A stretch of 64,000 nucleotides of DNA, taken from contig NC_081406.1 in assembly GCF_030272615.1 (NCBI RefSeq), forward strand, positions 469,260,400-469,324,399, read 5' to 3'. The DNA is from Cryptomeria japonica. Taxonomy: Eukaryota; Streptophyta; Pinopsida; Cupressales; Cupressaceae. Position numbers and translations under genes: made by a program. This document shows positions 35,001 through 46,736 of this stretch, piece by piece (the first letter of the stretch is position 1; every line of letters begins with the position of its first letter). Below the pieces are notes generated by a model. It saw only the letters and a program-made list of their open reading frames with translations. It made no database searches and was not told the origin of the DNA.

Positions 35001-36186
35001 AAGCAATGTCCTCCGACTCTATCAATAAATTCCCATTCTGACACTGAATACAAGATATCATATTCTTACATCTTTTAATCTTAGTTGAATAATGAAAAAA
35101 TTTTGTGTTCCTGTCACCATCTGAAAGCCATAACTCTCTAGATTTCTATCTCCAATAGTTTCCTCTCTAGCTAACACCTCCTCAAGCTATAATTTTAGTG
35201 ACTTCAATTCATCAAAAACTTGTGTCACCATAGCATATTGAAGCACATGAGTATTAAGAAACTCAATCATATCTTGAATGAAAAATGTTCTTAAAATGTG
35301 AGATATTCCATTCCCTAATATTCAATTTCAAATAACTTAACTTCTTAGCAATCTAAAACATATGGGACCCAGAACAAAAAGGAGCAAAATTCCACCATTT
35401 CATAAGCAGAAGCAAAATTGAAGAATCCCTAAACCAAGTGGGCTCCAATTTAAATGAAGACTTAAAAGAAGTCGTATCCTCAATAACTGAAAGGGAAATT
35501 GGAAAATGATTAGAACTCGAGACCGGTAGAATAGAGGAAAAGAATTCAAAATTTGAATCAATCCAATTCTTAGATAACAAAAACCGATCTAAATTCTTAG
35601 CAATCTAAAAAAAATCCCTTCTCATGTTTGTCCATGTGAAAACCCCATTCTGAGACTTACAATAAAAGGCTCATATTAGAAATGAAATCCCCAAAGTCAT
35701 CGATAATCCTTTTATTAGGGACAACACCTCCTCTTTTCTCATCTAATCAATGATACCATTAAAATCACCCCCAAAGATAATAAAGGAGCCATGTCTTAAG
35801 GGAGAAGAAATCCTCTTTAATTCACCCCATAACTTACTCTTTCCTTGAATTCCTGACGAAGCATAAATGTTAAAAAGCCAGAATTTAACCTTCAAAATAT
35901 TGCTTATAACTAAAGTCAACATCCAATTTGTAGCAAATGCCACTAACTGTACCTCAATATTATAATTATTCCAAAGCAGTGCCAAACCTCCTGAAGCACC
36001 ACAAGCAGGAGAAGAAAGAAAATTCCACCTTCTTCAAGATGAAAAAACCAAATCAGCAAACTCCTTTGACAACTTTGTTTCTTGCAACATAAAAATATCA
36101 CACTTAATTAAGTCCATTTGGGACTTAATTAAGCATCTCTTGTTAGGGGCATTTAAGCTTCTAACATTCCAAGAAATAATTCTCAT
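32053..36186 (-). pseudogene. LINE-B ORF2: endonuclease, reverse transcriptase, RNase H
   Basis: ATG 36186 begins MRIISWNVRSLN. The endonuclease shows QETK and an intact GGDFNGIID near 35765-35745. RT landmarks are KASEPDGFTP, GFVPRRETIEGA, YSRGLR, and the active site LFVDDT near 34120. RNase H keeps FDGASHGNP, AEFHALS and EGDSMV, so its acidic residues look intact, and the frame ends LQQ at 32053. The frame is the same at both ends. Between about 33707 and 33375 the coding signal is in another frame, implying two compensating indels. About ten nonsense codons are spread along it. Confidence 0.85.
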
Positions 36187-36311
36187 TGTCCTCAAGGGGA
36201 GGTCGAAGCTCCCCTCTTCCCATTAATCAGAGAATTTTTGCTTTCCCCAAAGCAACCTTGCAAATTACGTTTCACAACCCCTGATCTTGTCACAGGAGGA
36301 CTAGTCACAAA

Positions 36312-38444
36312 TCATTTACTCTTTCTTTTTACACTTACAGGAGTTAGGCATGTTTTCTTAGGCCTACCAAGAGAGACCGAACACCTCCCTTTCCCACCAG
36401 CAGGAGAAAAGGACAAAGTCTTTTGAATTCCAACATCGATTTCCATTTGAGTCTTAAGATTATTTGGGGGACTACCTCTCCTAGGAGAAACCACTGATGG
36501 TGAAAAAACCAGAGTTGTTTGGACAATTGGTAAACTCTTGCATGACTTTGGATAAGCCAGGATAATTGGATTATCTTCAAAACCCAACTTTGTTATAGCC
36601 AAAACCGCAAAAAGATTAGCAGATGCAGAAATTAGAAGGGTTGATTTTATACCCCCCAAATCATTCTCAATTGAACAAACAACTCTATCAGTAATACCCT
36701 CATCCATCAGATGTGCATGATTGTTTAAAATATCATTTACTTGTTGTACTAGATACTCATTTGGCATAATAACAGGGACAACCTTGGATGGATTACTATT
36801 CCCTAAGGAAGATTCAATAGCCATATTAATTTCAATATTTAGAGGGGAATTATTAGACACCAAATTCTTAATTTCCTGAACTAAAGAAGCATCATTAGGA
36901 AAACCTATGGCAGGTACCTGTTTAATAGATTCCATATCAACCACTGCATTTTTATCTAAATTCACATTCTTTGAAGAATCCAAAACCTCCTTATGAGTGC
37001 ATGAAGACAAATTGTTGTCCTTACCCTTTATGTGATTATTTGGAAACTTAGGGAAATCTATAGTCAATGGATGATCTACTCCATTTATCGAGGGATTACC
37101 ATCCATCACTATACCCCTGTTATTAGAAAATGTCTTCAGTAAAGATGAAAGTGAGACCGAACCCAAAGTCTAATCATTTGGTTTCCTAGAACTACGACAC
37201 AATGAATTATTTTCAAGATTAATGTGACCTATTTCTACCAATTTATGCGAAGAAACATTTCCACATCCTTCAACTGAAGGTCCCACCGACAAACTATCTT
37301 TATTAAGGGATTTAGGGACAGAGCCAACAACCTCCTAGTTTTTCTTAAAATTCATAAGTAACAGAGCATCCAAAAGTAAAGGAGACTTAAGAGGCTCTGT
37401 ATCTAATCTCTCAATTGACTGGTGCCAAATACCATCATGAGACTTGATATTACAAGTACGGGGGCAAACATTGTTAGGGTTAATAAGAACACAAATTTTT
37501 ACTAGAACCTCCCCCTCCACAAAGTCCATTTTAGATGTTAAAATAATTCCAATAGTATTTCCAATTTCCTCAAGAACATCCAGATCCATAAATTCTAAAG
37601 GAATTTTAGGTAAACCAAACCAGCATGGAATAAGTTTTGAACTAGACCAAGTAAGAACAAAAAAAGGTTTCCAAGCCACAATTGAAATTAAATGTTTTCC
37701 AAACCAATGATGTGAAGTTCTTATTACCTCATCTCTGAAAGAAGGAGAATCAAAGACAATAATAAAAGCATTCACAGATAATAATTAAAAATAATGCATA
37801 TCCCCCCATCTTTTTTGCAATTTATGATAAAGTTTTAACAAACTAATTTGATCACCCCAAATTTCCCCAGAAATAGCATTCGTATGCAAAACATTCGCTT
37901 TCTTATTGACAAAGGAACCCAGAAGATCGATACAAGGGATAGGAGCTCAAACCTATGATGAAGAAACCCCCAGCAGAATAGGATCAGTAGGTATCTTACT
38001 TACCTTTTCTGGACTAGCTTCCTTGAGGTTCACATTTACCTTATTTCCCACCTGCTGTGAAGAAATAGAAACCCTAGTCGTAGTCTCCTTATTTGGCAAG
38101 CCAACAACCCTAGCAAACGTTCGTTGATTGCCCAGATCCAAAGACCATTTCCCTGAAAAGCCCTTCAATTGCTTCTCAAAATTCCCTTGATTCGCACCAT
38201 TATTAAAATGCCCTCGAGTGAATCTCCTTCCATTGTTATTCTACCTCCATGCCACACTGTATTTGTTCTGAAAGAAGCCTTGAAAGTATTTTGAAACTGG
38301 GCGAAAAACCTTGTTATTGCCACTTTGGTTTACCTATACTGCCATGTCCTTTCATCTATCGTTCATGTAAACCCATTGTGGAACATGAGGCGGGTCTTCC
38401 CAGCCCACATCCACGTATGAACCCAAATGCCTTCTATCAACCAT
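36312..38444 (-). pseudogene. LINE-B ORF1: DUF4283-type RNA-binding protein
   Basis: One frame stays coherent from ATG 38444 to 36312 (about 711 codons), with in-frame stops near 38355, 38335, 38230, 37950 and 37785. A DUF4283-like domain lies at about 37970-37480 (GEIWGDQISLLKLYHKLQ, FDSPSFRDEVIRTSHHWF, LIPCWFGLPKIPLEFMD). Where LINE-A has a zinc knuckle, this protein has only NPNNVCPRTCNIKSHDG, so a standard CCHC is not evident. The C-terminal third is low in complexity and ends in a basic tail. It would package LINE RNA if intact. Confidence 0.75.
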
Positions 38445-38800
38445 TTCCGATCGCACAGAGTTATTCATCGTTATAATATTACCTTAAATGGAGATTATTT
38501 GTTCATAGGCTCAGATCCATTTACCCTCACGAAAGGATACGCAGTGACCAGAAGCAACAACGCCAACATCCATAAAATCTCGCAGAACTACAGTGGTAAA
38601 GATCATCCGATTCTTGCCAAGAGCCTTCATCAAAATTATCCAGACTGCAGATCACTTCGAGATTGCAGGCAGAATGAATTCTAGGGTTTGTAAAACTGTG
38701 ATTTTGATATGCTTCTAGATAACTTATTCGTTGTTGCGTAGATTTGATAAATGCAAGGATTTTCAAGAGTCGGAGTTTAACTATGCACTTCGTGTTTGGT

Positions 38801-40005
38801 TTAAATTTGTAGGGTGAAGAGTTTAGGGATTTTTGTTAGTACTGTTGTAGGTTAATCATAATAATTTTTAATATATATATATATATATTTAAATAGGATA
38901 AAGCTAAACTAATATTTGTTTGGAAATAATTTGAAAAGACAATGTAAATATTGCAAAGACAAAATAAATAGTATTTAAAGTTTAAAAAAAAAATTGCATA
39001 TATAGTTGTATATACATTTTTTTTAATATATTGAATTCTTGGTAAGAACTAGCTTAATGAATAAAATTAAATGAATTATGTATTTAGAGGTGTATTATTT
39101 TGAACTAAATATATATGACTTATGTTTGACATTGAATATTAGTTTTACATTTTGAGTTACATATTAGGTTTTATATTTTTACATTTTACAATATTATTAT
39201 GTAAAATATTTTATATTTAACTCTACATTTTAAATTTAATTGAATATTTAACATTTTATTTTAAATTGTAATAAACATGTGAATGATTTTTTGAAAAAAT
39301 AATATAAATTATAATATTGATATATAGATTATAAATCAATGGGAAAATATTAATTATAAAAAAATTTAAAACACAATGATTTTATATTAAGTTTAACATG
39401 TTTATATTTTACATTAAAATTGGTAATTCCTATAATAATTTATTTTTTAAAATTTTATGTCATTTTCCTTGAAATAGTGACGAATTCTGAAAAAATATTA
39501 TTATGATTTATGTTTGACATTGGATCTTGAATTTTACATTTTCAATTATATATTAGGTTTTTTTTAAAAGAAAATTATATCATTTTTCTTGAAATAGTGA
39601 TGAATTCTAAAAAATATTATTATGATTTATGTTTGACATTGTATCTTGAATTTTACATTTTGAATTATATATTAGGTTTAATATTTTTACATTTTACATT
39701 AATATTAGGTAACATATGTTATATCTAACTCTACATTGTAAATTAAATTGAATATTTGACATTTTATATTAGATTTTATATTTCAAATGAATAAAAATAA
39801 ATATGTCAAATCATTTTTCTAAATAAAAACTAGCTTATATATATTTAATAATATATAGGGGCCTCAAGCTGGATATCTCTTGGCCTATTCTATATATATT
39901 ATTAAATATATTTAAGCTGGTAGAAATGCAAATTGGAAGACATTAACTAAACTATTTATAAATTATATATTATTCTATAGTTATATATTGGATAGGTATA
40001 GTGCT
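38801..40005. repeat. AT-rich DNA with a ~150-bp dispersed repeat
   Basis: The phrase TTATGTTTGACATTG, followed by TTTTACATTTTGA, TATATTAGGTTT and later TTTAACTCTACATT...AATTGAATATT, occurs at about 39120, 39505 and 39625 with spacing changes. Two copies are preceded by TTTTTCTTGAAATAGTGA. No coding potential. Confidence 0.5.
39830..39920. repeat. AT-rich inverted repeat (hairpin)
   Basis: CTAGCTTATATATATTTAAT (39830 onward) pairs with the reverse complement of ATTAAATATATTTAAGCTGG (to 39920). The loop is about 25 bases and contains GGCCTCAAGC. It could be a tiny foldback element or an MITE remnant. Confidence 0.6.
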
Positions 40006-40009
40006 AGAT

Positions 40010-41790
40010 TTAGGATTCCATTTGGTTCAATTCTAGATTTAGAATTATAGTTAGGATTGGGATTCAAATAGTAGCCTTAATTCAATAAGGATTAGGGTTA
40101 GGGTTTTATTTGGTACCATTTAATTTAGTGTTAGGGTTTTATTTGATTTAGTTTGTAATTTTGTTTCAAGTTGATTATTTAGGCGCTCTTCACCAATTAG
40201 TTTTGCTTAATTTTATTTTAAGTTGATTTTGATTAGGTTTATTGTAAGAGTTAGTGCATGATTTAATTTAAGGTTAGGGTTATGGTTCAATTTAGTTTAG
40301 TGTTTAATTTGTTTCAAGTTAGGGTTCAATATGTTTTAAATTTAAGGTTTATTTTTAATATGGTTTACTATTAGGGTTAGGGTACAATTATATGTTTACA
40401 AGTATGGTTAGGGTTGAATTTTATTGAGGGTTAGGATTTTGATATTTGGTTTAGTGTTAAGGTTTGATTTGGGTTATGATTTATATTTGGTTTCGTTTAG
40501 GGTTAGGGTTCACTTTGGTTTAGTGATAGGGTTAGGCTTTGTTTGGTTTAGTGTGAGGGGTGAATTTGGGACAATGTTAGAATTCAATTTTGATTTGATT
40601 TAGTGTCAAGGTTAGGTTACAATTTTATTTAAGGTAACAATTCAGTCTGGTTTAGTGTAAATTTAGAATTAGAGTTCAATTTGGCTTAGTGTTTATTTAA
40701 GATCAGGGTTCAATCTAGTTAGTGTTTAATTAGGATAAGGGATAGGATTTAATTTAGTTTATGGTCATGATTAATATTCAATTTGGTTTAGTGTTAGGGT
40801 TATGATTCAATTTGGTGTATGGTTTGGCTTTAATTTGATTTAGTGTAAGATTTAGGGTTCAATTTAGTTAAGTTCATACTCAAGATTTAATATAATTTAA
40901 TTTAGGGTTAGGGTTCAATTTGGTGTAGGGTTAAGGTAAGACTCATTGGTCTACTATTAAATTAGGTTTAGGGTTAGGTTTCATGGGTCAAGATTATATA
41001 TAGAATTATTGTTAGGATAGGGTTCAATTTTGTTTAGAGTAGGGGTTATGGTTCCATCTGGATTAGAGTTTAATAAGGTTTGCATTTAGAATTCAACTTG
41101 GTTTATGGCTAGGGTTTATTTTGGTGTTAGGGTTAGAGGTCAATTTAGTTTAGGCTTAATGTTTAATTTTGTTTACTATTAGGGTGAGTGTACAATTTTT
41201 TTTACATGTAGGGTTAGGGATTTTTCTTTTAGTGTTAAGGTTTGTTTTGGTTTAGTGTTAGGTTTTAATTTGGTATATAATTTAATTAGTTTTATAATGG
41301 GTATTTAATTTGGTTAAGTGATAGTGTTTAATATGAATTAAGGTTGGGATTTATTTTGGTATAGTGTTAGTTTTAGAGTTCAATTTGGTTTCTAGGGTTA
41401 CAGTTCAATTTGTTATTAAGTTTTGGTTATGGTGTAGATTGGTTTAGGGTTAAGGTTTAATTAGTTTTATAGATAGCATTCACCTTGGTTTAGTGTCAAA
41501 GTTCAATATGGTTTAATATTAAAGTTTAGTTTGGTTAATGTTCAATTAGGTTTATTGCTAAAGTTGAAATTTGTTTCAAGTTAGGGTTCATTATGTTTTA
41601 AAGTTAGGTTATAATTCAATTTTGTTTACAATTCAATTTGGTTTAGTGTTAAGGTTTGACTTGGCTTATGATTTAGATTTGGTTTAATTTAGGGTTAGGG
41701 TTCACTTTGGTTTAGTGATAACGTTAGGGTTTATTCTGGTTCAAGGTTAGGGTTCAATTTGACTTAGTATTGGACATTTAATTCTCTTTC
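40010..41790 (+). repeat. Degenerate telomere-like repeat tract, ~1.8 kb
   Basis: A long run built from the words GGTTTAGTGTTAGGGTT, TTAGGGTTCAATTTGG and GGTTAGGGTT. The telomere-like GGGTTAG/TTAGGGTT core recurs every 20-40 bp throughout, but perfect consecutive TTTAGGG units are rare. It reads as an interstitial telomere-like satellite in which TTTAGGG is mixed with CAATTTGG units. No gene. Confidence 0.75.
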
Positions 41791-42230
41791 ATTTTATGAT
41801 TATGAACTAGCTATTCTAGATTGATGCAATCTCCTTCATACACTTCCCATCCATGAGTTGGTAAGGCCATTACAGGTGCGTTACATCTACATTAATAACT
41901 CATTATTGAAATCTATGGCCATACTGACTTCTCACCACCATGTCATCCCATCTGTTCCACAAGTAATCCTCCTCCTAACTTTGATTCCCCCACTAATCCT
42001 ATTTCCCAAGGCAAAGGTTAAATCTGGCTCAATTTAACCATATTGTTCGCCCAGACATAATTATTTATTATTCCCACCTTCATCCCTTCGCCTCTCCAAC
42101 ACCTACGTACATTTCCACTTCCACTGAACCTATTTGACTCCCCCAACAACTTACGTGTAAGATTGCGGCTTCATACTAGAATTTGAATTTATTTTAAATC
42201 ACCTCCTTTGTGGCATCAAGTATATCATCA
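41791..42230. other. Gene-free stretch after the telomere-like tract
   Basis: No coherent frame. On the minus strand it lies downstream of the RNase H remnant and may be the 3' tail of that LINE fragment. Confidence 0.3.
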
Positions 42231-42540
42231 AACCATTTAATTTTCCCAGCTTAAAGGTCGATAGCCACATTTTCTTGTTTGTTAGTCTCCATGTTGCCTT
42301 CTCTAAGCATGTGATATAATTTGAATTTGATAAATGTGGAAGAGAGTCATTTGATATGCTAGATGAGCTTGTCAACTTTCCAGTTATCAGCTTGTCCTTT
42401 CAAAAGAGAATTCACTGTAATCTTTGAATCCCCTTCGAGGTGTAGATTCTGCACTGCCATCTTTTTTGCCATGTGTATACTACAAGGAGGACTATATTTT
42501 ATTCTACTTCATTACTGGTTCCCCAACCGAGTACTTTCAA
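42231..42540 (-). pseudogene. LINE RNase H domain remnant
   Basis: Minus-strand translation gives HMAKKMAVQNLHLEGDSKI, then GQADNWKVDKLI, two stops, and LYHMLREGNMETN. This matches the plant LINE RNase H pattern (A-x-A, EGDS, W, REGN) seen in LINE-A and LINE-B. The sequence upstream of it is not recognisably LINE. The plus-strand frame opposite (42363-42809) is a shadow. Confidence 0.7.
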
Positions 42541-43585
42541 AAAAAAACCATCAAATACTTTCAAAACAAATCTTGTATTTTCAAAAAACATATTGTAGTG
42601 TCGTAAATTGTACACCTTTATTAGTGTATCCAATTTCACACTCTCCTAGCACCTATTTTAGTATGTCCCTTTCCTCTATGCATTATAGGAACTTTATTGA
42701 TTTATATAAATATTATGGGTCTTATTCCACTTTATTAGATTATCACACTCTTATTAGGGCCCCTAATTCTAACAGTGTCCTTTATTATTTTATTCTAATT
42801 AATCATTAATCTTACCCTTTATTATTTTAGCATTATGATTTGAGCTACTAAGTTGGAATTGGTATTAGAATCTCTTTATCTTGCATCCCTAGAAATTTGG
42901 AAAATAGTTGATAGGTACCAGTAGTATGCTACTTGGTCTTGTACTTTTTTCTTGAATTTCAAGATGATAATTTGGCAGTCTTATCTAATTCAATTCTCAC
43001 TTCATGCAAAAATATATCAATTCTAAGTCAGCTTAATGATGATTTTAATTATAAAATCCCTATATAAGGCAACCATCTCAATTTATTTTCATAATCCAAT
43101 CTTATGCTAACATTATCATCAATTCAAGAGCAATTATTCTTCCTCGAGAGTGTGTCTAATTCAAGGAGCAAATAAATACATCAAGGCATCTTCAATTTAT
43201 GTTTTAACTATGTTTTCATGATATTTTTTATATGATTTATCATTTTATTGCATCAACACATGGAGGACTTGTCCTAAAAACATTGCATCACCTATTAAAG
43301 GTATAATCATCTACATTCAAGCAATTCAGCCTTGCCCTCAAAAGTAAAGAATTTGCAATTTAATTCACGTCCAATTTCTATTTTAATTAAGGTTAATTCC
43401 AAACATTGGGTTTGACCTAAGGAAAACCCCTATCTACAACCCCATTTATTTCTTTCCTATGTGTAGCTACATATACCTGAAGGAGTCAAAAAAATTTGGG
43501 AGGTCTCAGGAAGCAAGTACAGGTTTTCTCTCAAAATCGCAACTTGTTTCTCAAGGACTAGGGTGCCCAACACTCCATTCCTAGG
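42541..43585. other. Gene-free, possibly LTR-like DNA
   Basis: Contains CCCTATATAAGGCAACC at about 43060, a good TATA-box match, followed by leader-like sequence with TTCCTCGAGAGTG. This could be a solo LTR or an old promoter. I could not find matching ends or a target duplication. Confidence 0.3.
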
Positions 43586-43590
43586 ACCAG

Positions 43591-43690
43591 GTTGCTCAGC
43601 ACCCCTATCCCAAGATCAGGGCGCTTAGCACCCCTATCCCAATATCAGGGCGCTTAGCACCCCTATCCCAATATCAAGGCACCCAACATG
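43591..43690. repeat. 29-bp minisatellite
   Basis: Units beginning GCGCTTAGCACCCCTATCCC start at 43621 and 43650 (period 29). A diverged unit precedes them (from about 43591, GTTGCTCAGCACCCC) and a partial unit follows. The region 43691-44250 beyond it shows no gene. Confidence 0.75.
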
Positions 43691-44253
43691 CTAGTCCCCC
43701 TTGTTCAACCTTATACTTTCAAGACTCGATTCAAACTACATAAGGATTTTTCCCTCCAGATTACTGGTCAATAGACCAAGGCACCTAGTTTCATGGTCTC
43801 ATCAATTTTGCTCCAGATTCTAGTTATAGGTACATAGTCATATTACCTATATCTATTTTTGTACTTGTGTAATTTTTATTTCATTATCAACTAGCATAAT
43901 CAATCCAAGTTGTTAGTCCATTCATGTACCTTCTTACCTTACATTTAACATTCAAATTACATCATCCAAATTATATTTTCAACTCAAACAAAAAGAAATA
44001 GGACTTCAAAAAACATCTAACCCTCTTCTTAATAGATTTGAGGTTGGATCAATTAAGTTCATCCTCCTTTTAATGTGATGCATGTGAAAGTTAGTTAATT
44101 TCCTAGTTTACATAGCTAAGGTTGTGAAACCCTAATTTTCAATCTATTACACATGCAAACTACCACTAATAGTTTCAAAATTTATCCTATTAGAAATTCC
44201 CTTCCCCCTCACAAAAAATATAATGAAACTGCAACCTAGACTAAGTAATCTAC

Positions 44254-44820
44254 AAGATTGATAATATTGAATTGTCACAATCTAATATATTGAAAGGTCA
44301 ATTGGAGATCACTTCTATGTCCAAAGGGGCACTTTCTATGGCTTTCTCATGTAAGGAAGACATATCAAGGGTGCTCTATGATGGCCCTTGGCTGATCGAT
44401 AAATCAACGATCACTTTGCAAAAATGGATGCCTAAGATGGATCTAAATGAATCCTTTTTTTTACAAGCTCTAATTTGGGTCAGACTATCGGGCCTTCCCT
44501 TAGAGTTCTAGGTGGAGGATGTCTTTAAAGGAATTGCTAGTTCCTTCAGTGAAATTCTTTCTATGGATCTTATCACAGGTGCTAGAAGAAGACTTGCCTT
44601 TGCTAGGATCTGTGTGGGAATTACACAAGGCACAAACATGCCTCTGTCCATTGAAATTAACTCCAGATTGGGAAAATGGATCCAACCAATAAAATATGAA
44701 AGTGTCCCTTTTGCCTGTTTTCATTGCAAAAAAATGGGACATACAACAAGGAAATGCCTTCAGGTTACCAAAGAGAAAGAATGTTGGCAAATGCACACTC
44801 CAATGAAAAATTGTAAGTTT
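44254..44820 (+). pseudogene. LINE ORF1 fragment (DUF4283 + zinc knuckle), truncated
   Basis: A plus-strand frame with a single stop (TAG 44509-44511). It follows LINE-A ORF1 closely: SMSKGALSMAFSCKEDISRV, ALIWVRLSGLPLEF, then FKGIASSFSEILSMDLIT and an intact CCHC knuckle CFHCKKMGHTTRKC. The 5' part of ORF1 is missing. The similarity stops just after CWQM near 44800, where LTR sequence begins; translation stays open to 44964 by chance. It is the LINE that the outer LTR element inserted into. Confidence 0.8.
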
Positions 44821-44825
44821 GTCAT

Positions 44826-45003
44826 TGATGGCAACCTTGCAATTATAGGACACCGGAAAGACAAAGACACTGGCACCGGCACCGACAGACTCTACATCGG
44901 CACACTGGACACCGGCAGTGAAAGCAAGGATACCGACACCTTGGCCAACTTCAGTTTTGTTTGAAATGTATTATCATTGTAAGCCAGCATGGTGAGTTGT
45001 AAT
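44826..45003 (+). mobile_element. 5' LTR of Copia-like element, part 1
   Basis: The LINE match ends near here and the new sequence starts TGATGGCAACC, a plausible TG start. It is cut at 45003 by the gypsy insertion and resumes at 59639. The two parts together make an LTR of about 710 bp. The exact first base is uncertain because the partner LTR lies outside the window. Confidence 0.6.
44999..45003. repeat. Target-site duplication GTAAT (left)
   Basis: GTAAT immediately precedes the left LTR and is repeated at 59634-59638 immediately after the right LTR. A 5-bp duplication is the normal footprint of Ty3/gypsy integrases. Confidence 0.9.
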
Positions 45004-45777
45004 TGTATATGATGAAAATGGATAACAATAATAACAATATTGAAAGGCTAAATGAATTCAAACACAAAACTCTAGCCTAACAACAACAAAGGTCCACCAT
45101 AACATATGAAGATTACCTAAGACAATGCAAATCAAATGAAATCACAAAGATTATACCATCACATGTCCAATAGGGTTTTGATCTTCATTCTTCCTATCTC
45201 CATTGATCTTGCTTGATATATTTGCTCTTAGATTTTATGTGCACAAGAGCTCGACAAAGAATGGAAATGTGGTTGCAAGTAGGATCACTATATGCCAAGT
45301 AGTCAATTGATCAAGTGGTTAACTAGGGTTTGATAATGAAGGAAGCATCTCCTTATATAGAAGACACTATATGAAATGGAGGGATAAGATTGAGAGGTGT
45401 AAAAGGAGGTCGGCTATGATTAGAGGGTAGGTAAAAGAAATAATAAAATAATGAAAGGGTAGGTAGTGTATGAATTAAGAGATGAACGACATGTGTCATG
45501 GGTAGAAAAGGTTAATGAATTAATTAAATAAATAAAGATTTATTTAATTAATAGAAGGAATGGGATAATTAAATAAATAAGATATTTATTTAATTTAGGA
45601 AAAAAGGATAATTTAAATAAATAAATGTATTTATTTAAAAGAGAAATAAGGCTAGAAGAGGATAAATGAATTAATTAAATAAATAAAGATTTATTTAATT
45701 AATAGAATAATTAAGCTTAGATAATTAAATAAATAAAATATTTATTTAATTAGACTGGACAATTTTGGGTGTCTAAA
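45004..45777 (-). repeat. 3' LTR of the gypsy element
   Basis: 774 bp, aligned without gaps to 58860-59633. It contains a TATA box on the minus strand (reading CTATATAAGG, 45351-45360) and five AT-rich palindromes at 45512-45755. Its first base (minus strand) has drifted: it starts TTTAGACACCC where the other LTR starts TGTAGACACCC. Confidence 0.93.
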
Positions 45778-45794
45778 TTTTGCCCCTCTTTGAG
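45778..45794 (-). promoter_or_regulatory. Polypurine tract
   Basis: Read on the minus strand, CTCAAAGAGGGGCAAAA directly abuts the 3' LTR. This is the plus-strand DNA synthesis primer of LTR retrotransposons and confirms the element's orientation. Confidence 0.85.
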
Positions 45795-46016
45795 ACAATG
45801 CGGCTTGTCGCATTGTTTCAAAGAAGATAAGATGAACTGATACAAAGTTGCCCCAAGATGGGAATGATATGCCCCCTCGAGAGATTGGATGAAAATGTGT
45901 GAAAAGACCACAAACAATCTCTCGATAAGAAAGAAAGGCTAGAATGGACTGACCAGATAAAGTGACAAAGTCACAGGATAACGAAGACTGACACAGGAGA
46001 CTAGGGCTAGGGTAGT

Positions 46017-46024
46017 CTATAAGA
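46017..46024 (+). promoter_or_regulatory. Possible TATA box of the antisense PMD gene
   Basis: CTATAAGA lies about 90 bp before the ATG at 46115 on the plus strand. Its position would suit a start of transcription near 46050. Weak evidence on its own; the coherent gene downstream makes it worth noting. Confidence 0.3.
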
Positions 46025-46289
46025 AAGACCATGAGGGGAAAACATCCTCATTGTCATCCACACATCCAAGAGATCAGAGTGCAGAGCGAAATAAAATAGC
46101 AGCAGTCAGCAGCGATGGCATTGGTTCATAGATTCGATCGCGTTCACCGATATCAGAGGCTAGCAGAGGCGGGAGAGCCGGTAAGTACCAGAAAACCTCG
46201 TTGTACTTTGTTGCATTTATTATTGTCATTAATGCATGCCAGATAGGGTAATAAATGCACTCTAGGTTAGGGTCCAAAAAATGTCAAAA

Positions 46290-46535
46290 ACGTCTAGCGT
46301 GTCTGCGTTGGTGCCAGGTGCGTCTATGCTCGCTAGGCGCGTCTGTGCTAGAAAACGCATCTATGCAGAATGTGGCTGCGTCTGCGCTATGCTAGGTAGG
46401 CACATTTGTGTCTTTTAGGTGCGTCCATGCAAAGCATAGGCACGTCTATGTGGATCAAGTGCATCTATGTAAAATAGGCACGTTTATGCAGTCTCTAAGC
46501 ATGTTTATGTCAGGAAAGTGCATTTATGTCTTCAA
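46290..46535 (+). repeat. GCGTCTATGC motif array
   Basis: About 15 to 18 copies of a short core (GCGTCTATGC, GCGTCTGCG, GCATCTATG, CACGTTTATGC) spaced 15-25 bp apart. The reverse complement of this core (GCATAGACGC) matches the CACAGACGC words at 57040-57270 and 58480-58760. Confidence 0.7.
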
Positions 46536-46736
46536 GGTCAAATCGGTAGTTTTGTGATGAACATACGCTGTCGATTGGATAAGCTACTGAGAAGATACAC
46601 TCAAGCAGATCCTTTAGGGAAGCCTAGAGTAGCAAATAGGACTAGGATTGACAATTCTGTGATAGAACATACATTGCCAATTAGGAAACTACTCAAGAGG
46701 ATTCACTCAAGCAGAGGCCCTAGGATAGGATAGATC

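Larger units (their letters stand above)
31560..38800 (-). mobile_element. LINE-B, near full-length plant L1-type retrotransposon
   Basis: ORF1 (38444-36312) and ORF2 (36186-32053) lie on the minus strand with a 125-bp gap. T-rich tracts on the plus strand at about 31530-31600 may be the remains of the 3' poly-A tail. A 5' untranslated part probably extends to about 38800. It differs from LINE-A in ORF1 and in gap length, so it is a separate lineage. Many nonsense codons make it inactive. Confidence 0.85.

Noticed and set aside
40010-41790. A true chromosome end
   Set aside because: The units are degenerate and mixed with other words, and unique and transposon DNA continues on both sides.
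42363-42809. 148-codon plus-strand ORF
   Set aside because: Its first part is the complement of a clear LINE RNase H remnant on the minus strand; the translation has no family features.
42541-43800. Solo LTR
   Set aside because: A TATA-like word and leader texture are present, but I found no TG/CA termini with flanking duplications.
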